A stretch of DNA of 64,000 nucleotides from Physcia stellaris (Eukaryota > Ascomycota > Lecanoromycetes > Caliciales > Physciaceae). The position numbers were made by a program, and so were the translations under genes. Position 1 is the first letter of the stretch. Every line of letters starts with the position of its first letter. The notes beneath the pieces are model-generated. The model was not told the origin of the DNA and searched no databases. It saw only the letters and a list, made by a program, of their open reading frames with translations. Below, in pieces: positions 53,901-64,000 of the stretch. The stretch covers positions 186,001-250,000 of the forward strand of contig JABSSW010000048.1 in NCBI GenBank assembly GCA_018902385.1, given 5' to 3'.

Positions 53901-56900
53901 AGTGAGAGGCCCAGACAGGATGACTTCGACAAGCAATCAGCCTACTTTGAAGAGTCCCCCAGCAGCGAAGCGGAGGACAGCCATCTGGGTCCAGTTCCAT
54001 CAGGTCTTGACTTCATGAGCCAGAGCGGACCCGACGTGGACGTTGTGTTCGGGTCAGATTCAGACCAAGAAACAGATCCTGAAGACAGCGGGGAGGAATT
54101 CCGTCGGGCAGCCGAGAAAGCTATAGATCGTGTCTCCAGTAATAACGTGGGGTACGACTGCGTCTCCGTTGAGAAAGACGAGAACAATTCAGATTGCGAT
54201 GGGACGGACAACTTTCAATCTCGGAAGGATTCGGATACAATGGCGTATTCTGTCCATTCTACGCTCTATATCCAAATGGAGTATTGCGAGCGTAAGGTAA
54301 TCATAATCCTTTGACGTCCATGTCGACCACCACTCGCACTGACAATCCTTTAGACTCTTCGGGATCTCATCACAGCCGAGATTCATACGGATAGTGTCGA
54401 AAGCTGGAGAATATTCCGTCAGATATTAGAGGGTTTGGCACATGTTCACGCTTTGTCCATTGTGCATCGTGATTTAAAACCAGAGAACATCTTCATCGAT
54501 GCCGAGAATGATGTCCGCATCGGCGATTTTGGCCTGGCCAGACATGGAGATTACCAGCCTTCGGTTCAGCCAACTAACATAGAAGCCTACACAAGCTTCA
54601 CGAAGAGCATCGGAACTACTTTCTACGTGGCTCCCGAGGTTCGTTCGGCAGGTAGAGGCAAGTACAACGAGAAGGCAGATATGTATTCTTTAGGCGTCAT
54701 CTTCTTCGAGATGTGTATTCCTATGATGACCGGAATGGAGCGTGCAGACACACTTCGCAGGCTGCGAGAAGAAGAGTACGTCCTTCCGCCGATCTTCAAG
54801 CTACCAGAGAAATCTGCGCAAGGAAGCATAATAGTCTCTCTTATCAACCATGACCCTTCTCATCGGCCTTCAAGCTCTCAGTTGCTTGCAAGCGAAGGGA
54901 TTCCAGGAGAGGTCGAAGATGACAAATGGACCCGCAACGTCCTTCGCCGTATCAATGAGGGCTCTTATCGGAAAAAGCTTCTTGAGGGTTTATTCCAGAA
55001 GCCCGACGAAACCGAGATGAGTCGATCAAGACCGGATCACATACACCAAACCCGCTTAGGACAATCGAACTTGCTTGATCCAGACGATGATAGTGACTTC
55101 GACCCAAGGCTACGGCCCCAGGAATTGACGTATGACACCAGAGATCGTTCAAACAATGCCGACGAGCTATTACTGAGAAACATCGTAAAAGAAAAGGTCG
55201 CCCAAATCTTCCGTCGTCACGGTGCTGTCCCAATGGATAAAGCGGCCATCGTCCCCTTTTCATCGCACTACTTGAGAAAATACGATCAGATAGTGAAGCT
55301 GCTGAGTTCCAATGACGACTTCCTCCAACTCCCATTTGATTACACTCTTCCAAATGCGAGGCTTCTTGCAAAAGCAGCAAAATCCCCAAGGAAGACTTAC
55401 ACATTTGGCGACGTCTACCGTAATGCAAACGGCAGCTCTCCTCGTCGTATTAGTGAAGCTGATTTTGATATCGTGTCGTACGATTCACTGGATCCTGCGA
55501 TTCGCGAAGCTGAGGTCATGAAGACTGTTGATGAAATTGTCAATGAGTTTCCTAGTATGGCTTCTATACCAATGTGTTACCATGTTAACCATTCCAGACT
55601 CTTCAATGCCATTCTTGCATATTGTAAGGTTCATCCCTCGAAGTGGGCTATAGTTAAGGATACCCTTGGCACACTTCAGGGAGGCCAGTCGAATTGGTCA
55701 AAGATCAGGGGGACGCTTCGGAACCCAGCCATAGGTGTTGCAGCAACTTCGGTAGAGGAACTAATGCGGTTCGATTTCAGAGAGAGCTATGACAAAGCAA
55801 TACCAAGGTTGAGAGCTCTTCTGAACGATGAGGCTCTCGAGCCTGTCTTCTCACATGTGAAAGATCTGACAGTCTACTTGAGAGGCTATGGGGTGTCTAG
55901 AAAGGTTTTCGTCAGTCCCCTTAGTAGCGTCAATGAGAATTTCTACCGAGGCCACCTCTTCTTCCAGTGCATCTTTGACACATCCAAAAAAGAAGTCTTC
56001 GCGGCTGGAGGGCGCTACGACCATTTGATAAGAGCACAAACGGCTGGTTATCAGCCAAAGCTTGCGCGTGTCGAGCCTCGTGCTGTCGGATTCAATTTTA
56101 ACTGGGAAAGACTTTGGATGTCCATGGCACGGTACCACAAGGCCAACGCCAAAGTCAAACCCAGAAGAAAGGGCAATGTTGAAGCTCTCAATATAAAGAT
56201 ACCTAGTCGCTGCGAGGTCTTGGTGGACAGTTCTGATCGTGAAATCCTACAATCTGCCGGACTTGAGATTATTCAAGGATTGTGGTATGTTGCCATCCTT
56301 GTTACCATCTACTCCATTTCCGGGTGCGGACATAGAGTCACGGAGTCTCCTGTTGCAATAACAATTCTTCACGATTAACTTGATTGTCGGTATATATGGA
56401 TGCTGATGTGGATAAAACTACCAGGGCCAATGACATCAGCGCAGAGCTGATTATCGACACTGATGCCGGCGAAGCTAACTCGGTTTACAACTCGACTAAC
56501 GAAAGTAAGGGGTCTCATGAATGGATTGTCTTCATCAAGCAGGACCGCAACCTTAGGGTCCGCAGCGTGGCGAAGAAAGAAGAATCAGAGCTTCGTGCCT
56601 CTGAACTGCTCGTATGGTACGTTCGAATTTTGTCAATGAAGATAGTATATAGCGCGTTGGGCCGGGCATGATTTCGATGACGAGCAGAAAGGCTTACGCC
56701 TGACAGGGCCACAAAGTCTCGAGCGGGAATTTGAGAGCAAAGCTCTCGTCATGCCGTTGTCTAGTTTCTTGGCCTGTTACAGGCTATTTTTTGCGAAGAA
56801 AGCTGCTGCATTGTTGCTGACCAGAGGTGTTCCTGTAGGCTTCGCAACGAGATACGGGATCGAGATCGATCAGAAGCCCGTACGAGCATAGCCAGGACTC

Positions 56901-57355
56901 CCCGTGCGACCAGTCATCAAGATTCGGGCCCATCGGCCGGTGAGCTTGATGTAAAAATAATAACCTCCTCGAGCAAAGGGAAGAAATTTAATCGCAAAAG
57001 TGTACTCGAAGAAGGTAAGCAAGTACCTAGTCTCGGAACTCCAACGCTCAAGTGACTACAAGACTAAAAAGAGGCAGCCAATACAGCCATGCGAGAAACG
57101 ATCAACGGCTTCCTTGAATGTCCACTTGTAGCAATCGAAACTAAAGACGAGATCTTCGAGCGCATACGAGATACGAGACTATCTGATCCAGAGAGTTGGA
57201 AAAGGTTCATTCAGAATAGCCCTGCTGACGATCGAGCCTATCTCAAGAACCTCCAAGAGTGTCTTCGAGACATGGCAAAGGAGCATCCAAAACTTAATGG
57301 CGGTTTTATCTATAATTTTCGCACGAAATCTTGTGTCTACTACGACCTTGGATGA
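51000..57355 (+). CDS. GCN2: eIF2-alpha kinase GCN2 (cpc-3)
   Basis: Ten exons: 51000-51113, 51396-51595, 51926-52323, 52466-53098, 53247-53596, 53742-54296, 54354-56284, 56425-56616, 56839-57014 and 57087-57355. They sum to 4818 nt, or 1605 residues, phase-consistent. Order: RWD domain (about 5-130, binds GCN1), charged linker, pseudokinase (about 240-455), active kinase (about 545-915; GRGGFGE split across an intron, HRDLKPEN at 789, DFG at 810, T-loop GTTFYVAPE), a HisRS-like domain (about 1020-1500) and a C-terminal ribosome-binding/dimerisation domain ending FLYNFRT-like and YYDLG. It senses uncharged tRNA and phosphorylates eIF2-alpha during amino-acid starvation. Introns 1 and 2 are long for this genome (282 and 330 nt). 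The exon 3/4 junction is the weakest: the RQGPVTKV side is firm, the donor side is less so. Confidence 0.92.
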
Positions 57356-57666
57356 AGGAAACGGGTCTCAGCTCTCAAGATATTCACGCAAGATGTACGC
57401 CCAGTAGGTGCCAAGTCGTAACGTTGGATTAGTGGGAGCACTCGCTTTTCGAAGTGCGCGAACACGATTCAGAGCAGCTTAGCATCTATGAACGTCGTAA
57501 TATACCCTCACACAAGGAAGCAAATTAGATCCAGAGAGGAAACAAGCAGGAGCCGTGGGCTTACGGAGGTATACCTGATACCTCTACCGTTTCGTGCAGG
57601 ACAGGGAGCAGCAACAGTCACGCCTACCGGGTCGCAATTGTACGTCTGGGAGAGGGCCATTATTAT
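57356..57666. other. Convergent intergenic region, GCN2 / FUN14
   Basis: About 310 bp between two 3' ends. No gene is seen. Confidence 0.6.
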
Positions 57667-58311
57667 TCAGAGTTCAGCAAACGCAGCCAACATGAATGTA
57701 GCACCAAAGCTAAGTTTGAAGGCCGCGTTATCCTCAATGGCGGAGCGCAGATTTGTCCCCTTCACATATCGTTGTATCCGAGATGTTGGGACAATGTTGT
57801 AGCCGTGAGATGCAGCCCACTTGCGCAAATCATCGTTAGTCTTTTGATGCCTTCGCGCCATCAAACGCAACCGTAGATTGATCTTTCTTACCTGAAACCC
57901 CCAGACAGCAAGTCCCAGCAGAAACGCCAACGTCTTGGAAAATGTGCTTACCGCCAGGCCACCTAGGAGACCTATAGCGTGATAAGTATAGATAAGCTAT
58001 AGCACATCCTTTGCGCTCTTGTAGTGATGGCCTTAGAAAGGGTCATGAATATACACCATACCGCAGATACTGCCCGCACTCAATTGCTTGTAGGCGGCAG
58101 GATTAGGCCTTCCATTTCGAAAGACAGGTACTTTGGCTTCTTGTGAGTAAAGTCGAAAGTTTTCTGATACATTTCGAGCTGTAGGCGAACCATCGCAGAG
58201 AAGCGGCCGGGGTCTGTAGAAGGAGTGTATTGCAAAAGCGGTCGTGATTCCCAATCCGATTGAGATTGGGGTCGACATAGGACGTCGGAATAGAAACGTT
58301 GAGGTCATCAT
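57667..58311 (-). CDS. FUN14: FUN14 family mitochondrial outer-membrane protein
   Basis: Three exons: 58311-58062, 57971-57892 and 57819-57667, giving 160 residues with consistent phases. The N terminus (RRPMSTPISIG) is basic and could be a mitochondrial signal. The conserved FUN14 core runs from QLSAGSICGLLGGLAVSTFS through AFLLGLAVWGFQ, then GYNIVPTSRIQRYVKG and an AFKLSFGATFMLAAF hydrophobic end, so two to three membrane segments are likely. Relatives include yeast Fun14 and human FUNDC1, a mitophagy receptor. Whether this one is a receptor is not shown. The second intron contains a clear GACTAAC-like branch site. The gene is divergent from PDX1. Confidence 0.88.
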
Positions 58312-58765
58312 CGTACGAGGCTGGTTCAAGAGGCACTATGTGGGTGAACGCGTTGACGCAACGATACATGCCCGTACCTAATGTAGGTACTACGTAGTCC
58401 GAGCTCGAGCGAAGTGGCTAGTAGCTTATACAGGTAGGACTCGGAATTATTCCGAAGAGCCGCATGGCTTTTGATCGTTATCGATAAGATAACGAAGAAG
58501 ATTTTCTTTCACTCCGAACACGGAGGACATAAGGGACCATATAGTTGGGCATTCCGCACCATTTCTTTGCTTGTGCTTGAAGAAAGGCGCAATGCCTATG
58601 CCATGTTCGACTTGTTGTTTTGTTGATAAATTATAAACATTCAGTGTCCAAAGGCGTTTGTGGCAAACTTGGACAGCGCGAAGACATTCCCTCCAAAGAG
58701 TAAGCATCGATTGACGAGCCAATTCGATTTACGAGGTGATCACGTTCATACCTACCTTTTTTGCA
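58312..58765. other. Divergent promoter region, FUN14 / PDX1
   Basis: About 450 bp between divergent starts. It contains a perfect TCGGAAT/ATTCCGA inverted repeat (58441-58455) and an actacgtagt palindrome. A 91-codon minus-strand frame here shows no domain. Confidence 0.5.
58441..58455. promoter_or_regulatory. CGG-N7-CCG palindrome, candidate Zn2Cys6 factor site
   Basis: The 15-bp perfect inverted repeat TCGGAATTATTCCGA contains CGG and CCG half-sites spaced by 7 nt. That is the arrangement bound by dimeric Zn2Cys6 regulators of fungi. It lies in the shared FUN14/PDX1 promoter, about 130 bp upstream of FUN14 and 310 bp upstream of PDX1. The regulator is unknown, and the match is by pattern only. 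Confidence 0.35.
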
Positions 58766-59771
58766 ATGGCAAGTGATGCTGCCGTCAATGCAAATGGAAA
58801 TGGCGCTCCCAAGGAAGCTAAACCCACGAATTTCACCGTCAAGGCCGGTCTGGCCAAGATGCTAAAGGGCGGCGTCATCATGGATGTCGTCAACGCAGAC
58901 CAGGCCAAGGTTGCTGAAGAAGCCGGCGCTTGTGCTGTTATGGCCCTCGAACGAGTCCCCGCAGATATCCGAGCACAGGGTGGAGTTGCACGAATGTCGG
59001 ATCCACAAATGATCAAGGAGATCATCGAGGCCGTCACGATCCCCGTGATGGCAAAAGCTCGGATCGGACATTTTGTCGAATGCCAGGTACGAGAAAGATC
59101 TATTGTTGGAGTAGCGCTTTGATGGTTGACCTTGAATATTGACATAATCTACTCGTTAGATCCTTGAAGCAATTGGTGTAGACTTTATCGACGAGTCCGA
59201 AGTCCTTACACCAGCTGATGCTACTCACCACGTCGAAAAGCACCCATTTACAGTCCCTTTTGTGTGCGGCTGTCGTAACCTTGGTGAAGCGCTCCGGCGC
59301 ATCTCCGAAGGTGCGGCAATGATTCGCACCAAAGGTGAGGCAGGCACAGGCGACGTAGTAGAGGCTGTACGCCACACAAGGACAGTCAATGCTGAGATCA
59401 ACAAGGCCAAAAGCTTGGATGCAACCGAGTTGAGGGTTATGGCGAAGGAGATCGGGGCATCCTATGATCTTCTGAAGGAGACCGCCGAGCTGGGTCGTCT
59501 GCCAGTTGTCAACTTTGCCGCAGGTGGCGTGGCGACGCCTGCGGACGCAGCGCTCATGATGCAATTGGGATGCGATGGTGTGTTTGTGGGAAGCGGTATC
59601 TTCAAAAGTGGCAATGCCGCATCAAGGGCTAAGGCCATAGTGCAGGCGGTGACCCATTTTAGGGATGCAAAGATATTGGCCCAGGTGAGTGAGAATCTGG
59701 GGGAGGCAATGGTTGGTCTGAACGTGGATAAGCTGAACCACGAGGAGAGGCTGGCAAAGAGAGGTTGGTAG
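58766..59771 (+). CDS. PDX1: Pyridoxal 5'-phosphate synthase subunit Pdx1/Snz1
   Basis: Two exons, 58766-59086 and 59160-59771, give 310 residues, normal for PdxS/Pdx1. The TIM-barrel synthase carries the expected residues: [14 protein letters not shown] at about 35-48, the imine-forming lysine in VMAKARIGH (about K97), the second lysine in RTKGEAGTG (about K165) and the phosphate-binding [15 protein letters not shown] and [11 protein letters not shown] loops. It condenses ribose 5-phosphate, glyceraldehyde 3-phosphate and ammonia to PLP. Ammonia comes from the glutaminase partner Pdx2/Sno1, which is not in this window. The start MASDAAV is preferred because the upstream extension lacks an ATG. 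Confidence 0.97.
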
Positions 59772-60174
59772 GAGGATGAAGTGGCGAGAAGGAGCACACA
59801 CAAGCTATCCGGAATTACTTCAGACGCTTGTTCCAAGACTAACAAGGGAAATCCGAGTAGTATTGTACCTGTTTTCTTCCAATTATTGAAAGACGGAGCA
59901 AGGTTGGTTTGGATGCACGGGTCAAGCGGGTTATAGTTCGGCCGTTCCGAGCAAGTAGTTGAGGGTAGGGGTTAAATCAATATAAGCGTGACTAGACAAT
60001 AACATGTGTCCTCTGTTTTTTCAGCATGTTTGGGTAATTCTTCTCAACCACTCCCCACGCTCCTTCGTCACAACCGACAACTTGCATGCCCGTATCTCAG
60101 TTTCCTTACTCTTCCCTATACTCTGATATCAGTCTGTAAGGAGTTGAAGTCCGCTCAGCGGCATCATCGCGAGG
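59772..60174. other. Intergenic region, PDX1 to SEC61
   Basis: About 400 bp with the PDX1 3' region and SEC61 promoter. It includes pyrimidine-rich stretches just before the SEC61 start. No gene is seen. Confidence 0.6.
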
Positions 60175-61830
60175 ATGAGTGGTCGTCAGTATCCCAGGGC
60201 ATCCCACTGATGCTGCTTGTACCTGAACTGAGATTCTTCACTCCATAGTACGATTCCTTGATCTTATCAAGCCCTTCACTCCTTTACTCCCAGAGGTGGC
60301 CGCCCCCGAAACTAAAACGCCCTTCAACCAGAAGCTAATGTGGACGGGTGTAAGCACCCTCACCACACTCGAAACACGAGAAGACCTCAACTAACCTACC
60401 CTTTCTAGTTGACACTTCTTATCTTCTTAGTCATGAGTCAGATGCCTCTTTACGGCATCGTGTCTTCGGATAATTCAGACCCTTTGTACTGGCTCAGGAT
60501 GATGCTGGCTAGCAATCGAGGCACGCTGATGGAATTGGGGACCACCCCGATCATCTCCTCCGGCATGGTCTTTCAAGTATGGGCGAGGTCTATTGAGAGA
60601 CCGAGCAGCTCGCTGATCTTATCTGTAGCTACTTGCTGGAACCCACCTGATCGATGTCAACCTGGATTTGAAAACCGACCGAGAGCTTTACCAGACAGCT
60701 CAGAAGCTCTTTGCCATTATCATATCCTTCGGTCAAGCCTGTGTTTTCGTTCTGACCGGTCTTTACGGACAACCCTCGGATCTAGGTGCTGGCGTTTGTG
60801 TGCTTCTGGTCGTGCAACTAGTCGTTGCTGGACTTATCGTCATTCTACTGGACGAACTCCTGCAAAAAGGATACGGCCTGGGTAGCGGAATCTCACTCTT
60901 CATCGCAACCAACATTTGCGAGTCTATTATCTGGAAAGCATTCTCCCCAACCACCATCAACACGGGCCGCGGGCCGGAGTTTGAGGGAGCTGTCATTGCA
61001 CTCTTCCATCTTCTTCTGACGTGGCCTGATAAGCAGCGAGCTCTCCGTGAGGCCTTCTACAGGCAAAATTTGCCCAACATCATGAATCTTCTGGCTACAC
61101 TTGTCGTTTTCGCTGCAGTCATCTATCTCCAAGGTTTTAGGGTTGAGATCCCGGTCAAATCGTCTCGCCAAAGGGGCATGCGTGGCTCATACCCAGTACG
61201 CCTGTTTTACACCTCCAATATGCCAATCATGCTGCAATCTGCCCTTGCATCGAACATCTTTCTGGTCAGCCAGATGCTCTATTCACGCTTTTCCGATAAC
61301 CTCCTTGTCAAGCTACTGGGGGTTTGGGAGCCTAGGGAAGGGTCTGCTCAGCTTTATGCTGCGTCCGGAATAGCATACTACATGTCTCCACCTTTGAATT
61401 TCACCGAAGCGCTACTTGATCCAGTTCACACCGCGATCTATATGACTTTCATTGTCGTTGCTTGCGCTGTCTTTTCGAAGACATGGATCGAGGTTTCTGG
61501 ATCGGCGCCCAGGGACGTCGCGAAGCAGCTCAAAGAGCAAGGGCTAGTAATGGCTGGGCACAGAGAACAAAGCATGTACAAGGAGTTGAAAAGAGTGATC
61601 CCTACAGCTGCTGCCTTTGGCGGAGCATGCATTGGCGCTCTATCGGTAGCCAGCGATCTTTTGGGTGCGTTAGGCAGTGGCACTGGTATCCTCCTGGCTG
61701 TCACGTAAGTCATCGAACCCTTGTCTCGTATTCCCAGCTCTGACTTGCATCAAGCATTATCTACGGTTACTTCGAGATTGCCGCCAAAGAGGGCGATATG
61801 GCTGGACTCAAAGGTATGGTCATGGGCTAG
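60175..61830 (+). CDS. SEC61: Sec61 alpha, ER protein translocon pore
   Basis: Five exons: 60175-60184, 60249-60349, 60409-60576, 60629-61704 and 61755-61830, giving 476 residues, exactly the family size. The first exon is only 10 nt (ATG AGT GGT C) and joins to give [13 protein letters not shown], the conserved start. Ten membrane segments are expected. Landmark stretches are [20 protein letters not shown] (plug region), [31 protein letters not shown] and [18 protein letters not shown]. It forms the channel for co- and post-translational import of secretory proteins and insertion of membrane proteins. Conservation is near complete, so the exon boundaries are well constrained. It ends tail-to-tail with ArgJ, about 230 bp apart. 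Confidence 0.97.
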
Positions 61831-62064
61831 GTTGACAGAATCGATACTCATACTGCTAATCTCCTAAATGTGCCAATCGACGATAGGACATCTAAAAGCA
61901 TGGCGGTGAGTTGGGAAGTGCCACGAGAATTAGCTTCGCAAGTTCTGGTACCCTTGTATATAGGTTCAACTTGTATGAATATCCAGGGGCCTTGTCGAAT
62001 GGCAGTTTTAGATTTGTGTGAAAATGAAATTGGATGTGATCTAAGGCATTGCCACTGGTCATCC

Positions 62065-63580
62065 TCACGTTCGGTAGTCTCCGTTAATTGTCTACTCTGT
62101 GTTAGCTCTATCTTTAATTGCCAGCGACTCCATATTCAACTTACTACGTATTCGTGACTAAAATCGCAAAACCAATAATTCGCTTCTTCTTTTCCACCTC
62201 CCGTGGCACCACCTCCAAGGTCAATGCGAATCTCGAGATCCTCAGCCTCCAGAATCTTTGCCGCCCTGTCCTCGTCGACAATTTCAGGTTCGCCTCTTGT
62301 GAGAAGCTTCAGAGCCTCGCTCCCGTCCGTCGGCACGAAGCTCACACTCGTCTTCTCTGGAACCACAGTACCCTCATTCAATTCACCAGTATACCCTACC
62401 GCGCAAAGGATACGTCCCCAATTAGCATCCTTGCCATACAGCGCGGTCTTTACTAAAGGAGAGCGGGCAACAGTGCTGGCTATTTTCTTGGCATCATTAT
62501 ACGAAGGAGAGTTCGTGACATAAACCCGCACAAATTTCGTGGCACCTTCACCGTCCCGTACCACGAGCTGGGAGAGTCGTTGGGTGAAGGAGGTAAGAAT
62601 CTCTATCATGGCTTGCCCGTCTTTGCAGCTTAATGATTCTATAGGTGGGCCGCATGCTGCGCCATTCGCCAGCAGAGCCAGTGTATCGTTCGTGGAAGTG
62701 TCACCATCAATTGAAATCGCATTGAAAGATCTGTCGACTGCATGATTCAGAAGAGCTTGAATGACGGGCGCCGAGATGGCAGCATCGGTGCAGAGAATCC
62801 CCAGAAGTGTTGCCATATTAGGATGAATCATCCCAGCGCCTTTCGTCATACCAGCAAGGGAGTATGTGGTTTGGGGAGATGAGGGAAGAGAGAAGTTCAT
62901 TGACAGAAGCTTCGGAAATGTGTCGGTTGTGCAGATTGCACGGGCTGCTCGCAGCCACGAACTGTGGGATGAGTCAAGGGCAGCAAAGCCATTCGGTATG
63001 CCACCGAGTATCTTGGAGATAGGTAAGCGTTGACCAATGACGCCTGTAGACATTACAAGAGTGCTGCTACTCGGTGAGGGGGATCCAAAGCATTTATCCA
63101 CGGTGCTTGCCATACTCGATGCATCGTGCAGCCCACCTCTGCCGGTGACAGCATTTGCACAACCAGAATTGACGACGATGGCACGGACACCCTCGCCGTT
63201 GCGCTTCTCAAGGGTTTCGCGGCTGACAGTCACAGGAGCAGCCTGGAATTTGTTCTTGGTGAAGACAGCGGCAGCAGAGCAGGGTGTTTCCGAGTAGAGA
63301 AGAGCAAGATCGGGAAAGGACTTGTTGCTGGGTTTCACACCAACATGAGTGCCTGAGCAGAGGAAGCCTTTGGGGTAAGTGCCGCTGTTAGGGATATATT
63401 TCTGTTTGGCCAATGGGACGGCATGATCCAGCGGGGCCGAGTAACGGCGTACTTGAGAGTTGCTCAAGTATTGTAAAAGCCTCCATCGAGGTGCTCCCCC
63501 TGGGCACAATTGATAAGTCGATGTGGTAGGTGAGAAAAACAGGAAAGCAGACCTGGTACAGGGTGAAGAGTCATTAGCAT
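62065..63580 (-). CDS. ARG7: Mitochondrial ornithine acetyltransferase ArgJ (Arg7/Ecm40 type)
   Basis: Exons 63580-63553, 63499-62145 and 62091-62065 give 469 residues. The large exon carries the whole ArgJ fold: [53 protein letters not shown] with the self-cleavage A/T pair (about residue 237), [12 protein letters not shown] and [17 protein letters not shown]. The enzyme recycles acetyl groups in the arginine pathway (acetylornithine plus glutamate). The last exon restores the typical TINGDYR end. The first exon is tentative because its donor (GTCTGC) is weak, but it supplies the only usable ATG, keeps phase and yields an Arg-rich, acid-poor mitochondrial presequence ([19 protein letters not shown]). 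A TGACTC Gcn4/CPC1-type hexamer lies at the start of the gene. Confidence 0.93.
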
Positions 63581-64000
63581 GAATAGATGACTTGGAAATT
63601 TATAATGGGAAAAGAGTTCTGATAGTCAGCTTTTGTCGCTTTCCTCCAGAACCGCCTCCAAGAAAATCCTAGAATGGTAGGTGAACCTTCCTGTAAAGAC
63701 CGAGGTAGTGACCAGCGATACCAGAATGCTCTTCCAATCGTAGTATTAAGTTCTATCATTTGAGATGTGAATACGTTAGAAGCAAAACTGAACTCCCGAA
63801 ATTAATGCTTCATTGTTGCGAATGGACCGAAGAATGACTGGGGTGGAACCTCAATAATATTATCGAATGCTAATGGCTGATATTTGTATCTCAGAAGGTA
63901 CATGATAGTTACCCTTCCATGGCTTGCTTGGCTCCTTAGGTACGAGTATGATACTTTAAAGTCCCTATCTCCTGCCCCTACCAGCTGCCCTACTGCGTAC
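63581..64000. other. ArgJ upstream region
   Basis: About 420 bp of promoter-side sequence to the window edge. No gene is supported; one 61-codon minus-strand frame has no features. Confidence 0.5.

Noticed and set aside
62136-62144. ArgJ stop at the end of the large exon
   Set aside because: A GTAAGT donor there and a downstream in-phase exon restore the conserved TINGDYR terminus.

Overview
The window looks like a filamentous ascomycete (Pezizomycotina). The genes have short introns (mostly 42-154 nt, GT-AG with a few GC-AG), and the gene set is typical of that group: a GH93 arabinanase, a Ycf1-type ABCC pump, GCN2, a Cut12-type spindle pole protein, Pdx1/Snz1 and mitochondrial ArgJ. A C2H2-type ORF carried by an LTR element resembles ones I associate with Leotiomycetes/Helotiales. 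That placement is recognition, not proof.

The window has two compartments. From 1 to about 25.0 kb the DNA is extremely AT-rich and consists of nested, decayed LTR retroelements. They are a Copia remnant (recognised from 2.8 to 6.6 kb), a Gypsy chromovirus on the minus strand (8780-19506) with 189-bp LTRs, an LTR element without pol (12369-15642; 208-bp LTRs, 5-bp target duplication) nested inside the Gypsy element, part of another gag-bearing element (from 19507), a small LTR element with no evident coding (22900-24713; 168-bp LTRs, 5-bp target duplication), and a Copia-type LTR plus leader at the border (25005-25589). Nearly every remaining C in this half is followed by A or G, and nearly every G is preceded by C or T. 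CpT and CpC have been almost erased while CpA remains common. This is a RIP-like C-to-T process with an unusual sequence preference, and I consider it the most notable feature of the window.

From 25.8 kb to the end the DNA is of ordinary composition and gene-dense. In order: GH93 (-), SAC3/GANP mRNA export factor (-), a DUF2841/YDR124W-like protein (-), a Ycf1-type vacuolar ABCC transporter (-), a Rup1/Ucp6-like UBA-UIM protein (-), Cdc34 ubiquitin-conjugating enzyme (+), a Cut12-type spindle pole protein (-), the eIF2-alpha kinase GCN2 (+), a FUN14 protein (-), PDX1 vitamin B6 synthase (+), SEC61 alpha (+) and ArgJ/Arg7 ornithine acetyltransferase (-). Exons were assigned by hand from splice signals, reading phase and family conservation. 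For all complete models the summed exon length is a multiple of three.

These are mostly housekeeping genes rather than one pathway cluster. Two thematic neighbourhoods exist: a ubiquitin-binding protein divergent from the E2 Cdc34, and the amino-acid starvation kinase GCN2 within 12 kb of PDX1 and ArgJ, whose yeast counterparts respond to that pathway. Notable gene-level details are a 17-nt microexon encoding the second Walker B motif of the ABC transporter followed by a GC-AG intron, a likely second GC-AG intron in cut12, and a 10-nt first exon in sec61.
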